Below, piece after piece: positions 1 through 11,711 of a stretch of 64,000 bases of DNA. The stretch is from assembly GCA_029204225.1 (NCBI GenBank), contig CM055095.1:58674865-58738864 (forward strand). Direction: 5' to 3'. The notes beneath the pieces are model-generated. The model was not told where the DNA came from. It was given only the letters and a program-made list of their open reading frames with translations, and ran no database searches. A program made the translations under genes and the position numbers. Position 1 is the stretch's first letter; every line of letters begins with the position of its first letter. The DNA is from Diphasiastrum complanatum (taxonomy: Eukaryota; Streptophyta; Lycopodiopsida; Lycopodiales; Lycopodiaceae).

Positions 1-510
1 AGATCCCTTGTAAAACAGCCGAATTAAGCCAGCTCTTACAATCTGTCCAGAACGCAGATCCTACGAACATAGTGATCGTGAAAACCCTTTAGCTATCTAT
101 TACAATCTTGGCTATCCAGAACTGCAATCTTTGTAAACAGTTACTTTCAGCTATCTATTACAATCTTGGCCATCCAGAACTCAAATCCTAGGTGCATAGC
201 GATCATAAAAACCCTTGTAAAAAAGCTGAATTAAGCTAGCTCTTACAAACTTGGCTATCCAGAACTTGAATCCTTTGCACATAGCGATCTTTAAATCCCC
301 TGTAAATTAGCTCAACTAGGCTAGATTTCACAATCTAACTACCCAGAACTCATATCCTATGAACATAACAATCAAAAACCCTCTTGTAAAACAGCTCAAT
401 TAAGCTAGCTGATACAAATTTGGCTATCCAGAACTCAGATCCTTTTTTGTAAAAAAGCTGAAATTAACCACCAAGCTCTTACAGTCTTTATCCAGAACTC
501 AAATCCCAAG
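1..510. repeat. Degenerate tandem repeat, unit about 60-90 bp
   Basis: The motif TCCAGAACT(C)nAATCC recurs near 46, 115, 172, 257, 340, 428 and 490, each time linked to a TTGTAAAACAGCTGAATTAAGC-like segment and a CATAGCGATC-like segment. Spacing is about 57-88 bp, so this is a diverged minisatellite that probably extends beyond the window. No coding potential is visible. Confidence 0.75.
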
Positions 511-785
511 CGGCAACAGTGCTACTGAAGGGCTACTGAGAGAAACTGACACAGACATAGCAAAATAGAGAGAATGGGCAGTTAAAACACAGCTTTCCAT
601 CATAAGAAAAATGCCAAGAATGACTAGTACCCAATTTGATTTTGCCGTTTCTGCATAATAAGACGATCAAGCCACTGCTAGTGTCAGACAAAAGACGGAA
701 TGTCACAACCCATTTGCACAAGTTCCAGAATTATTCACGGCAAAAGCTCGCAAATGCAAACAGAAAGCAATTGCCAATAACAATC

Positions 786-787
<2 letters not shown>

Positions 788-856
<69 letters not shown>
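788..856. repeat. (CT)n then (AT)n microsatellite
   Basis: An uninterrupted CT dinucleotide run of about 46 bp passes directly into TATATA. The following 200 bp is rich in TATTTAT. Open frames here are low-complexity artefacts. Confidence 0.95.
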
Positions 857-1115
857 CATATCTATTTATTTGTTTATATATTTATACTTATATTTAGATA
901 TTTACTATTTATATATCTATAACTTCTTTATATGTGTTTATTCATATATTTATTTATTTGTGTATCTATTCTTCTTATATATATATTTATATTGTTTTTC
1001 TATTTATCTACATATCTATAATCTTCTTAATAAGTAATTATTCATATACTTATTTATTTGTGTATCTATTCTTCTTTTATATATATATAGATATATATAT
1101 ATATATATAGAATAT

Positions 1116-1310
1116 TTAATTCTAGGTTTATTTATGAATATATATGGAGGACATAGCATAATTGTTTTGGATATACTTTGCTTCAAAATGATTGAGAAAG
1201 TCCAAGACCCAAATCACAAAAGTAAAAGTCTTCTATTATTTTTTAATGGTTGACTACAAGCATCTCCCCTTATTTATTTTACTCATTTATTTATTTAGTG
1301 ATGTATTTAT
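1116..1310 (+). repeat. 195-bp dispersed direct repeat, copy 1
   Basis: This block, from TTAATTCTAGG to GATGTATTTAT, recurs almost base for base at 3601-3794. Both copies are preceded by TATTTATTTA/TATA-rich DNA. The near identity implies a recent duplication or transposition. I see no terminal inverted repeats or coding sequence. Confidence 0.85.
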
Positions 1311-1440
1311 GGTCAGTTGTATGTCGCATTATTGAGAGTGCAAAATGCAGGAAGTGTACGAGTGTTGATTACTGATATTGATGGCCGATTTACAAATGTG
1401 GCAGGAGTGGCGAGGTGCACTCAAAATATTGTGTAGTTAC

Positions 1441-1500
1441 ATTAGGGTTAGGGTTAGGGTTATAGTTACATTAGGATTAGGGTTAGAGTGGCATTATGTA
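1441..1500 (+). repeat. Short interstitial TTAGGG-like repeat
   Basis: Three perfect tandem TTAGGG units are followed by degenerate copies (ATTAGGATTAGGGTTAGAG). Further scattered TTAGG-like words extend to about 1640. The array is too short to be a telomere and is an interstitial telomere-like tract. The hexamer is the vertebrate-type unit rather than the usual plant TTTAGGG. Confidence 0.6.
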
Positions 1501-1816
1501 ATAGATAGAGCAGGGTCAGAATTACATTAGGATTTAGGATTAGAATTAGGATACACAAATTGCTGCTACCCACAAAAACATGGTTTTCGGCAAGGGTTAG
1601 GTTAAGTATCGTAGGATAAGAGTGAAGGTTAGGTTAGTTTGTAGATTTTAGGATTATTGTCGGAGATTATATTTGGACATTGGATCCAGTCAACAAGCAG
1701 GGTAGTTTCTTATGTCAGTAATGTTGGTGAGTCGTCTGTTATTTTGACCAAATACATTGCTCGGTCGTTTGTTATTTTGACCAAATACATTGCTCATATT
1801 CTTGGTGTTGTTGCAG

Positions 1817-2119
1817 ATGTCGAAGATCTACATAAACCACAGGACTTTTGTGCGAAACCTGATAGAGTTATTTTGTTTTGGTGATGAGGTGTCTCGCAGC
1901 TCCATTTTGTGGTTGATAGAAGCTTATGCAGAGTTCTTATTCCAACAACAAAGGAGAAGATGTTTTATGCCAAGAGAATATCGATTCCTATTAGATGTAG
2001 ATATGTTACTCAGGAATGTGGCATATGTTTGGAGACATGTTAGTGTTGTTAGACTTAGTGACTTTGAGCCAATGTTAGATAACCTGGTGTATGCCCAGGT
2101 ATTGGTTTCTGACTTATGA
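1817..2119 (+). CDS. Hypothetical small ORF, about 100 aa
   Basis: An ATG directly follows a plausible splice acceptor (TTGTTGCAG at 1808-1816) and opens a 100-codon frame. The product is rich in aromatic and hydrophobic residues with basic patches (QQQRRRCF) and matches no family I recognise. It may be the 3' exon of a decayed gene or chance. No upstream exon could be assigned, and it lies in repeat-rich DNA. Confidence 0.2.
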   Translation: MSKIYINHRTFVRNLIELFCFGDEVSRSSILWLIEAYAEFLFQQQRRRCFMPREYRFLLDVDMLLRNVAYVWRHVSVVRLSDFEPMLDNLVYAQVLVSDL

Positions 2120-2256
2120 GATGACGTGATGTCTATTTCTTAAAAATATTGGAATATGAAATTGTTGCTGCTTCAATTTTTTATAACAGTTTTGGTTTTT
2201 GTGATGAATGTTTTTCAAACCCACACATTGAATACACGCACAAACACACAGACACA

Positions 2257-2281
2257 CCTCTCTCTCTCTCTCTCTCTCTCT
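2257..2281. repeat. (CT)12 microsatellite
   Basis: A short CT run, followed by CACATATATATA. From about 2120 to 2820 I see no other feature. Confidence 0.9.
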
Positions 2282-2824
2282 CACATATATATAAAATGAG
2301 GCCGAATGGATGAATCTTGCGGGCAATTTTAGACAAATGGAATCTATGAAATCTATGGGATAGTTTTCTATCCCAACGTCTTGAACATTGTTTGGGAACA
2401 TGGTTTAGGAAACATTTTAAGAACACGGTTTAGAGTTGTGGGCTCCAATTGTGTTTGGCTCCCAACTTGCATGATAATCAATCACCTTCATATTCACACA
2501 ATCTAAGTTTGCAGCTATGGAATCTATGGGATAGCTACCTGTCCCAACGTCTTGAAGAGTTGAGTAATCTAGAGCTGTAGTGAGAGACGAGCTGCAGTGA
2601 GTGAGTAACTTTTGTAGTACGAACCACTTTCAACAAATCCATACACACATGTACACACACATTCCATTTCTTCCATGCCAATGAAAGTGAATACTCTATG
2701 TGAATTTGTAGGAGAGTGATTGTATATATTAATAGCTAATAAGACATCATAGAACAATCTCAAGCTCTCAATGGACTGTTGCAAATAGTTGAGAGTGCAA
2801 GCAAGTAATTAGAATGTGCATTGC

Positions 2825-3358
2825 TTATGAAATTTTTTGAAAAACTCGAATTTTTTGGAAGACTTGAATTTTTAGAATGACTCAAATTTTTGGGAAGACT
2901 CAAATTTTTTTTGATGACTCGAATTTTTCTAATATCTCGAATTTTTTCATAAAGATTCGATTTTTTCCAAAAAGACTCGAATTTTGGAACGACTCGAATT
3001 TTTGAGACTCGAATTTTTCCAATGACTCGAATTCTTTGAATGACTCGATTTTTTGAAAAGCTTGAATTTTTCAATGACTCAAATTATTTGGAAAACTCGA
3101 ATATTTAAGAAGACTCAAATTTTTAGAACGAGTCGAATTTCTAGAATGCTCGAATTTTTGTAAAGACACGAATTATTTGATGACTCGAATTTGATGACAT
3201 GAATTATTTGATGACTCGAATTTGATGACTCGAATTTTTTTCAAGACTCGAAATTTTTCGAAAGGCTCGAATTTTTCAAAGACTCGAATTTTTCCCAAGA
3301 CTCGAATTTTTTTCAAGACTCGATTTTTCTCGAGACTTGAATTTTTCCTAGACTCGAA
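2825..3358. repeat. Minisatellite with GACTCGAATTTTT core
   Basis: About 30 degenerate tandem copies of a 13-20 bp unit, consensus GACTCGAATTTTT plus a variable AAG/GGA-rich spacer. The repeat makes both strands open for 70-100 codons (KNSSFSKNRV-type and SNFSKTRIF-type peptides), which are artefacts of the unit and not genes. Confidence 0.9.
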
Positions 3359-3600
3359 TGGACGACCACGTACATACACACACATACATCGGCCACCCAT
3401 CAACGACCATCGACTTTCCTCCTAAATCATCATTGCTCGCCCGTCAACGAGATACTGAATTTTCAAATCATCGGCTGTCACCTAGATCGGCCGCCATTGC
3501 CCATCAACAACGGACACTCACAACTAGTATATATATATATTTATTTATTTATTTATCTATTTATTTATCTATTTATCTATTTATTTATTTTTTTATTTAT

Positions 3601-3794
3601 TTAATTCTAGGTTTATTTATGAATATATATGGAGGACATAGCATAATTGTTTTGGATATACTTTGCTTCAAAATGATTGAGAAAGTCCAAGACCCAAATC
3701 ACAAAAGGAAAAGTCTTCTATTATTTTTAATGGTTGCCTACAAGCATCTCCCCTTATTTATTTTACTCATTTATTTATTTAGTGATGTATTTAT
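3601..3794 (+). repeat. 195-bp dispersed direct repeat, copy 2
   Basis: Near-identical partner of 1116-1310, in the same orientation. It is preceded by a TTTATTTATCTA-rich tract (3530-3600) that differs in length from the tract before copy 1, so the duplicated unit probably starts inside or next to the AT-rich tract. From 3800 to 4650 I recognise nothing. Confidence 0.85.
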
Positions 3795-4652
3795 TTAGGT
3801 TTATTCATGATTCTATGAGGTCCTCACAACATGTTTTGGAGCTTGTGGGGTCAAAATAAAATCCAAAAATTTCAAGTGAGGACAACCAAAATCCCCAAAT
3901 ATTTTTTCATTAATGAAAATGTCCATCTCGATTGGGGTGAGTTGGATAGCGTAGTTTACTACACATAATAGCAAGGTACTACTCAAACCTCGGTCATGGC
4001 TATGAAATGTGACACCTAAGAAGTATGCTACAACAATTGGGGAAATGGCTTGGCATAAACTTAATTGTTCTATATATAAAGTTCCTATATATTGTTACAA
4101 AATCTAATAATAACGATAAAATGCCAACAACTCTCTATCGCTCTCTCTCTCTTATGGGTGCCACATGCGCCCATGAACTGTGGTCAACATCCCGGACGCA
4201 CCCCTGCGCTTCCCAATCAAGCCATGGCTGCCATTGTGGCCACATGGCTTTCTGGAAATCATAACATCTTGGATGTGCAAGTTAGGTGGAAGACTTACAA
4301 CAATTAGCAAGAGACTTAAACAAACATTCAAGCCACTTCAACAACATGCTCATGCTTGCAACAGACCTCCCTACATGCTTCAGGTTGCAACATTTGATCA
4401 CTTATAGGACAAAATATTAGAAGAAAATGCAGAAACATCAAGGAGAGCAAACACGCATGAATAGCAAGCAGCAAAAACAAGGAGCAAAAATGCAACTTCA
4501 CCATAGTTAAGGAGTAACTCATGGAAGTCAAGCAGTTCCTGGATGCAGAGTTGCATCCATGAATTGCTTTTCTCCACCGTCATCCAAGATGTGTGCAAGC
4601 ATGGTCAGCGCGCATCCAAGATGCCTGGCCACAAAAACATGCATGTGGCCAG

Positions 4653-4654
<2 letters not shown>

Positions 4655-4736
<82 letters not shown>

Positions 4737-4781
4737 TCCCTCTCCCTCTCCCTCTCCCTCTCCCTCTCCCTCTCCCTCTCC

Positions 4782-4817
<36 letters not shown>
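4655..4817. repeat. Long compound (CT)n (CCCTCT)n (CT)n microsatellite
   Basis: About 75 bp of pure CT, then about ten CCCTCT units, then CT again. It is one of the longest simple repeats here. Ser-Leu and Arg-Glu reading frames across it are artefacts. Unlike the tracts at 28 kb and 48 kb, it has no recognisable LINE end beside it. Confidence 0.95.
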
Positions 4818-4820
<3 letters not shown>

Positions 4821-5178
4821 TTCTTAACAAAGATACCTTGAATCTAGTTTTTAAACAATTAATGAGAAGTACAAAACTTATATTGCTTGGAGTGAGATTT
4901 GTATGGCTCACCCTTGAAAAGTTTTTTTTTTCTCCACATGTGCTAATTTTTGGTTATTGTTATGAATAGTTTTTTTTTTATGTGTGGGCTAGTACTTGTG
5001 TTCTGATATGAAACGAGGGTACTTTTGTGTACTTCTTTTAGCTTTTTGTGTTTTTTTTTTTAAATATATCAAATGATTTTTTGATGCATGGATTGGACCA
5101 AATAATGCATCCTTGGCTTCTTTTCTTTAATGTTTTCTTTATTGATGATTGGACATGAAATAAAGCAATAGCATGAAA

Positions 5179-5179
<1 letters not shown>

Positions 5180-5233
<54 letters not shown>
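5180..5233. repeat. (TG)n microsatellite
   Basis: About 27 TG units. Confidence 0.95.
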
Positions 5234-5234
<1 letters not shown>

Positions 5235-6974
5235 CTTCTTTGATGCAAGGTCATCTTAACAAAGACACCTTGAATTGATTTTTAAGCGAATATTGACAAC
5301 TACAAAGACTCTACATAGCCAACAACCATCATGTTGTTCATATATGATAGCAAGGGTTTGTCAATCCACATTAGCACATTGCCCCCTCCCCCTTTTTCCA
5401 TTGGCACTGATTATAAGTTGGGGGTGATCTTAGTTGGGCTCACCCTTGAGACACATTTTTTTGTTTTGTCACATTGTGTTTATTTTTCTTAATTTGTGAT
5501 GAGTAGTTTTTTAATGTGTAGGCCTATTGCTTGTTATTTCATATGATAAAAGATATTTTTTGCAACATTTTGTGTGTTTATTTTTAAATATAGCAAATGC
5601 TTTGTAGATGCATGGAATGGACCAACTTTCCACCTAAGGCATTTATAGACAAATCATATGGGAAAGTTGTACTCGTATTTTTTTGCTTCTACTTTAACAA
5701 ATTCTCAAACCACATTTGATAGTTCCATAATCATGTTCAAAGACGCACATCAAGGACTATATAATGGTTGTTTGGAGGCTAGGATACAATGACAAGTCCA
5801 CTTCTTGAGTTGTGGTAGTGGAGAGATGAGAGGAAAAGCCATTATATCTTTACCATGGGCTAAGAAACACCATTATCATACATAATGTCTCACGACAATC
5901 GTAGAAGTAGAAAAAATCATTTTCAAGATTTTGCTAATGATTCCATCCATGATGACTACATATTTTACAAATTTCATTCATGATGCATATGTATTTTCAA
6001 GACCCTACCTATGAAAGTTAAGTGTTTTTTCAAGATTCCATCCTTGATAACTTCTATTTTGAGGGCTAAAAATTACAGCCAATCACTTTTGTTAAAAAAA
6101 AAAATTGAGGTCCTATTATTACGCCCTAGGTAGTGGTGGTCTCCAAACTCAATCTAAACCATTTGATTAGATTTGAGTATACACACATTGTGGAGGAAGG
6201 AAACTAATATTGTGCCATGGACACCTACAAATCACCACAAGAGTGTCTATAGTAATTCTAAAATATTCAATGTTCTAAAGAATCAAACATTTGATAGGAG
6301 GGTATTATGACACTCAAGACCGCACATGGCAATTCATGTAATGGCCAACCCAAATACTAAACTTTAGCCAAGCCTATGTGAAACTTATGCCAAGGTTGAG
6401 TCAAGGGTTACCTGGCTGCCACGCTCAATCTGATTTCCAATATGCACCCAAAGTTGCGCAAGAGATTTTAATTTTTCCCTTTCCAATCAGCACAAACAAT
6501 TCACAGACCTGCGCAATATACAAAAATACAAACAAACCACGAATTAGTTAAGCTAGTAAAACACCTGAAACAAACATCAATCAAAAATGAATATCAAGGC
6601 CTCACTTACATAAATTACGAAAGATACTAGATTGTTTAAATTATTTCATTATTTTTCTCACTACAACAAACTCAACTTTAAACCTTCAACATAAGTACAA
6701 TAGATTCTTAAAGGGAAAAATGTATAGCTTCAATATGCAAGTTGTGATCAATGCCTAACACCAACATGCAACATAGAAAAAGGAAACAACAATCATTTGA
6801 ATCAATGTTGCAGAAGATGGCATTTTTGGGAGAGACAAAAACACACAAATGCCATGAGAAAGACCAAAAAAACACCCAAACTGTTGGATTTATCATCATA
6901 ATCTATCTTTAATCTACATCAATTTATCTATCCAATGTTTGCAGTTTTTATATAGTCTGCAAAAATACACGAGA
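5234..6974. other. AT-rich stretch without a recognised gene
   Basis: I found no long open frame, splice-linked exon, RNA gene or transposon domain on either strand. The composition is ordinary for intergenic DNA. Confidence 0.5.
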
Positions 6975-7229
6975 ATGGCTAACAGTTGGGGTTCGACAAC
7001 AACAAAGAGTATTGTAGGACCGAGTTGGGGTCCGAGAATAATATTTTTGGGCCAAAAGCTGATTCAAGTTAACAGAGAGCTGCAAATATCCAAGCAACAT
7101 GAGAAGAAATCCGCATCGGATCTTAAAGCTACGCAGATAAATGAAGATGCCTTGCATGATTATATGGGCAAGCTGCAAGAGAACGCCCAGGAACAAGTCG
7201 ATACAGTTGTGCTTGAGGAAGAGATTTAG
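6975..7229 (+). CDS. Hypothetical small ORF, 84 aa
   Basis: ATG at 6975 with a good context (GAGAATGGCT). The predicted product is charged and possibly helical in its second half (KQHEKKSASDLKATQ). I recognise no family. A second open stretch follows at 7320-7511 in another frame. The position just left of a copia LTR suggests transposon-related or decayed sequence. Confidence 0.15.
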   Translation: MANSWGSTTTKSIVGPSWGPRIIFLGQKLIQVNRELQISKQHEKKSASDLKATQINEDALHDYMGKLQENAQEQVDTVVLEEEI

Positions 7230-7599
7230 GAATTCCTTGTAAAACATCCTCATGAATCTTTTTGGTGGTGGCTAGGTCCTTTAATTTAAACATCATAAGT
7301 TGAGCAAGGCAAGAAATTGGATAAATTACATGCACTTGGTAAACAACCCAAGTGGCGCAAGATAGTTATTGAGAAAACCCCTAAGGCGATAAGGAGTTAT
7401 GCGACAAGCCCTTGTCCATTAAGGGTGGACCTCTATTACGTCCCTATGCCAAAAAGGAGTAAATGGGCAAAGTTTCGAATTCCCTTGGCACAAATAATGA
7501 TTTATACTTGAAATTGGCCGATAATCCATCAGAATTTCAAACGGACAATAGTAGCGGATTTTCACCAAACATTATAGAGTTATGCCTGAGAAAATCTGA

Positions 7600-8199
7600 C
7601 ATCACCAAACTGTGAGACAATCGACCATGTTTGCACAAGACCTAATATATGATGCAAAAGAAACGTGAAAGGAAACAATTCGGATGGATTTCAGATATGA
7701 TTGCTGGTCATTGCTAGTTGCATCATTCCTACAATCCTCCATAATGTAGACAAGCACTGTTGTACTACGTTAATAGATTAATGTAGCATTCAACAAGATC
7801 AAACCAAGGTGTAGAATTAAATGAACAAGTGAATCAGACATACGAATAGTAGCAGACTAATTAACATTCAAGATCAGACGTGACAAGAGTGATATGTGCA
7901 CAACGACTACAAAAATCATCTGTTGATTTTTATAATTCTTCAAGCACTGCATGTAGATCCACATAGTGCATTGGCGTGAGAGAAATCCAGTTCTCCCACG
8001 AGTAATGTCTCGCTTACTAGCGGACTTGTGGATCTACAGATCCTATGTAGAATTGTCTCGCACGTAGGCAAACTTGTGTTCTGTATTTTCATCTTCTTGC
8101 TTACTAGCATCAGACTTCTTCATGTATATATCAAGTATCATCCAGAAAGTATATAGTCGCATCGTGTAACTCCTAGATTAGAGTGATTAAACATCTACA
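7600..8199 (-). repeat. Copia-A 3' LTR (left copy, approximate start)
   Basis: Shares long collinear stretches with 11712-12320: the ATTAATGTAGCATTCAACAA segment, the GATATGTGCACAA segment, ATGTCTCGCTTA(C/T)TAGCGG, and an ATTAGAG...CATCTACA end. The right edge at 8199 is well placed; the left edge is uncertain. Confidence 0.65.
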
Positions 8200-8489
8200 G
8201 GTAATCATGAATTACAAGAGTGGCAGATTAGCCACGACCTAGAGTGTATATGCTGATGTCATGCTATCAGATCAGATATTTGTACTTCTGGGTACTTGCA
8301 TGATCTTGCTGGTCCTTTTTGGAGCGTGAGGGCAGAAAAGAGTGTCGCGACTATTTTCGTGTCGCTCCGAATCATTTGACTTTCTCGTCGTCTGACTTTC
8401 TCCTGCTGTACCACGAAAAATTCTCTTTTGTGTTTGTGTCTTTTCGTTAGGATGTTCGCGAACATTTTTGTTTCTTGTCTTTTGACTTT

Positions 8490-8705
8490 TGCGTTCGCGA
8501 ACATTTTCATCAGGCAGAGGGCTGAAAGCTAGCAAAGCTTTGGTAATAGAAACATTTTGTTTCTTCAGCTCCCTCTCAAAGCATGGTAGCTTGACGACTC
8601 CAAGACTGCTCCTCTATCTCTCAAAAAGTCCTTTGTCTAGGGCTTTGGTAAAGATGTCAGCAACCATGTCTTTCATTCCGATGAAGGTGGAGTTAGAATT
8701 AAAGT
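8490..8705 (-). pseudogene. Copia-A RNase H C-terminal fragment
   Basis: Minus-strand translation gives a segment resembling the end of copia RNase H (GMKDMVADIFTKAL, then DKGLFERYR). This end normally lies just upstream of the polypurine tract and 3' LTR, and here it precedes the 8199-7600 LTR, which supports the copia-A assignment. Confidence 0.6.
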
Positions 8706-10216
8706 AGAATCACTGTGTTACTGTAATGTAGGTCCTATCAGTGGATAAGGATCAGTTGGCCTCGCCACGAGGCAAGTCGACGGGACACACGTCCCGCCAA
8801 CAGCAATCTGGGTCATGCATGGGTTGCCTGAGTGAACAACTATATGTCCAGTGTAATTTCATTTTGAGAAATATAGTTGCTATGTGAGCTTGTTGTAGAG
8901 AGTGTTTCTGTCTGTGTTACTGTGTAGCATGATCTGTGTTCCTGTGCAAAGCAAATTCTAAGTTGGTATCAGATCCGTACAGGGAGTGTACACAATACAA
9001 CATCGTTGTTGAAGAGAGCTTCGGGAGAACTATCTTCTGAGAGTTCGAGGTTTACAGCGGGTTGAAGACGGAAAGAGAAGCATTGGTGCACGGTTTCTAG
9101 TTTATAGAGGCTTGCCAAGCTCAGCAGAGGGATTATTAGCCTGTGCATAGCATCAGACAGGAAAAAAATTGGTGAAAAATTGACAATTTTGAAGCCAGTT
9201 GAAAATTGAAACCGGGTTTGGGGTTACGTTTTTTTATACATGACTGGTGATTTCTTCGCTGTTTGTGAACCATTTTGGATGTCGTAAGGACAGGAAGGAA
9301 GCTAATTACATTGTCAACCAGCCATGGAGAGATTATGAGGTTTATGTCAGAGATTTGTCTCCAGACAGTTAACCTAGCAAATTTGAGATAAAAGGTGAAA
9401 AAAGCCACTTTGTCAAGTTGAGCTAAAATCATCGTTTCTCCACGGAATTTCATGAGTGAACACTCTACAGACTTGGTATCAGTAGGGCGACCCTACTCCA
9501 GGCCTCAGATCTTGCTCAAATTGATCTGTAGGCGACTTAGATCAAGCAAAAACAAACTTGGGGAGGCGCGGCCGTAAACAGGGAGGTCGCAGACTGTTCG
9601 CGCGTGGAACCAGGGCGAAACCATAGCGTTTCGGAGTGGGTAGCGCTTACAAGACTCTCCATTAGTGCAGAAGAGTGCTCAGATCTGTTGGATAGAGAAG
9701 CTACAAGATCAACGGCTCAATTCGTGCTACCAGAAGCGATATCCACAATTGGATCAAAATCAATCATTGGATGGAGTCTGAAGTGCATTTTGGCCTTCAA
9801 CTTCATTAAAAAATTTCATACTGAAATTGGAGTTGGGTCCCTTCACAAATGAAGAGTGAAGTTTCTTGAAGGTGAAGAAACAGTTCAAAAACTAGAAAAG
9901 TCCTTATTTTTGGGTCCTTTGCACGTTTTGACCCAAACGAAAGGCTATAACCTCTAAACGAAGGGCACCCAGACTGTACATGCAAGTACGGTACAGAAAA
10001 ACAGAGTAATTGTAGCAGAAAAAGTGTTCGGAGTGCGCTTGAAGTGATTTCACAATTCCACTGGGCACGTAGTTGGGAGTTGACGACCCTAGAAGGCGAC
10101 GCCGATTTGGCTTTCAAATTGGTGGAAAAGCGGCGAGTGGCCTGGTAAGGGAAAAAGTGCAAGTCATTATTTTCAACTTTTGACATCATTGTTGGCCTCG
10201 ACATACTGTTTTTAGC
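8706..10216 (+). mobile_element. Plus-strand LTR-type insertion inside copia-A (partial or non-autonomous)
   Basis: This segment separates copia-A RT (ending near 10217) from its RNase H end (8705). It contains tRNA-type primer-site words on the plus strand, TTGGTATCAGA at 8956 and TTGGTATCAG at 9473, preceded by LTR-like DNA with two GC-rich short inverted repeats (GCCTCGCCACGAGGC and GCGGGAC-type, 8758-8800). I see no gag or pol domain, so it may be a TRIM/LARD-type or truncated element. Boundaries are inferred only from the interrupted copia frame. Confidence 0.4.
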
Positions 10217-11086
10217 CTACAACAGAAGTTTCAAACAGTTTTGTAATGGCAAACTCGCTCCTTTGCAATTCAGCGTCCCAAAATCCTCTAGGATTTTCTG
10301 GGTGTATCTGGACTGGTGAAGGTACAACTTACCTCCCTCGTAGTCCCTTTCAATCTGCAAGCCAAGGTAACACTTGGCCTCTCCCAGATCCACAATCTCG
10401 AAATGTTTCGAGATGTCTTCCTTCACTTCAGCAATCAGTTTCTCACTCTTGCAGAGTATCATAGTGTCATCCACATATATAGGCACAATGATGATCTGCC
10501 CGTCTGTGACTCTGACATACACATTAGAATCAGTCAACAGAGGCTTGAATTCTAATAGTTTCAGGGCTTGATCTTTCTTCTTGTACCATTGTCAAGTTGA
10601 CTGTCTCAAACTGTAGATACTTCTATTTATTCTGCATGCATAATCAGGAAGTGAATTTGAGACATATCCTGGGGGTTGATTCATATAAACCTCTGCGTCT
10701 AGCTCGCCATGCAAGAAGGTTGTCTTCTCGTCCACAATGTGGATCTTGAGGTCACAAGCTACTGCATATGCAAATAACAGATGTAGGGACAAATGTTTGA
10801 CGACATGAGAAAAGATTTTAGAGTAGTCAATACCATATCTCTGAGAAAATCCCTTCACTACCAATCTTGCCTTGTATTTTGTGACATTTCCATCTGGTCC
10901 GTATTTGAGCTTGAAAACCCATTTGCATTTGACAGTCTTGCGCTTATGTGGTAATAGTTGCAACGTCCATACCTGATTTCTTAAATTGTTTCTTGGATTT
11001 TTCTTTGTTGCCATAGAGGGCCTGGTGAGAACCATCTTTGTGATCAAGATGTTCTCTTGTCTTGACTTCCTCTCGAATCTCGACAA
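10217..11086 (-). pseudogene. Copia-A reverse transcriptase, frame-broken
   Basis: The N-terminal part (11086-10592) has the copia RT start KCKWVFKLKYGPDG and KARLVVKGFSQRYGIDY, then HGELDAEVYMNQPPGY and YSLRQS. The second part (10537-10217) has the catalytic YVDDTMILCKS block followed by FEIVDLGEAKCYLGLQI. A frameshift separates the two near 10560-10600. Confidence 0.85.
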
Positions 11087-11596
11087 TCACCTTTTCGAGG
11101 TTCATGGTAGGATCTTTCGCGAGCAGGGTTCTCGTTGTCTGGAATGATCTAGGTAAGGCTCTCAACAGGTAAGTGAGCTGTTTTTCAGCTAACATTAACA
11201 GTGCATTTTCTGCTCCAAATTTATGTAGTGATAGAAACAGATCTTTCATCTTTTTTACAAAAGAAGTGAGGTCTTTTCCATCCCATTGTAGGTTTGTCAA
11301 CTGATCCTCCAGCATCATGATTTGACTTCTTGATTTTGTCTGAAATCTATGAGCAATGCATCCCACATCTCCTTAGCTTTGGAGAGTGTAGCCAGGTCAA
11401 GTGTGAGACTATCTTCGGTGGAAGATGATAGCAAGGCTACTGCCTTGTCATTTTTCTCCCTCCACTCGTGTAGCTCCTTGTCCGATGTCGTAGGCATCTC
11501 TTCTGTGCCATCCACCCAGGGGAATAAACCTTTGCCCTTGAGTGTCACTGATGTTTTAACTTTCCATGCTAGAAAGTTAGATCCTGAAGAATCCAT
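10944..11596 (-). pseudogene. Copia-A gag polyprotein fragment
   Basis: Two overlapping minus frames, 11596-11315 and 11366-10944, give a copia gag (UBN2-type): FLAWKVKTSVTLKGKGLF near the start, WREKNDKAVALL, KEMWDALL, then LSLHKFGAENALLMLAEKQLTYLLRALP. A frameshift near 11340 breaks it, and it fuses abruptly to RT at about 10950, so protease and integrase are deleted. Confidence 0.8.
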
Positions 11597-11698
11597 TGCT
11601 TTTGGAGTTTGTTCTCTTGTTGATGGTTGTTTTGTTTAAATGCTTGGCCTCTTGGATCCGATAGCTTCTTGGCTATGTCATATTATGACAATAGGTAG

Positions 11699-11710
11699 GC
11701 TCTGATACCA
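11699..11710 (-). promoter_or_regulatory. Copia-A primer-binding site
   Basis: The minus-strand word TGGTATCAGAGC is the usual plant copia site complementary to initiator methionine tRNA. It sits one base inside the LTR that starts (plus reading) TGAAGG at 11712. Confidence 0.85.
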
Positions 11711-11711
11711 C

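Noticed and set aside
1-510. CRISPR-like regularly spaced repeats
   Set aside because: Repeats are diverged, spacing is irregular and the genome is eukaryotic; it is a minisatellite.
2760-3425. ORFs of 67-104 codons on both strands
   Set aside because: Created by the GACTCGAATTTTT minisatellite; no start context, no domain.
4528-4969. Ser-Leu, Pro-Leu and Arg-Glu repeat ORFs on both strands
   Set aside because: They are translations of the (CT)n(CCCTCT)n microsatellite; the same holds for frames at 636-1037, 2114-2426, 28055-28471, 29722-29991, 48546-48838 and 51084-51608 where they cross simple repeats.
5069-5254. THTHTH-rich ORF
   Set aside because: Translation of the (TG)n microsatellite.
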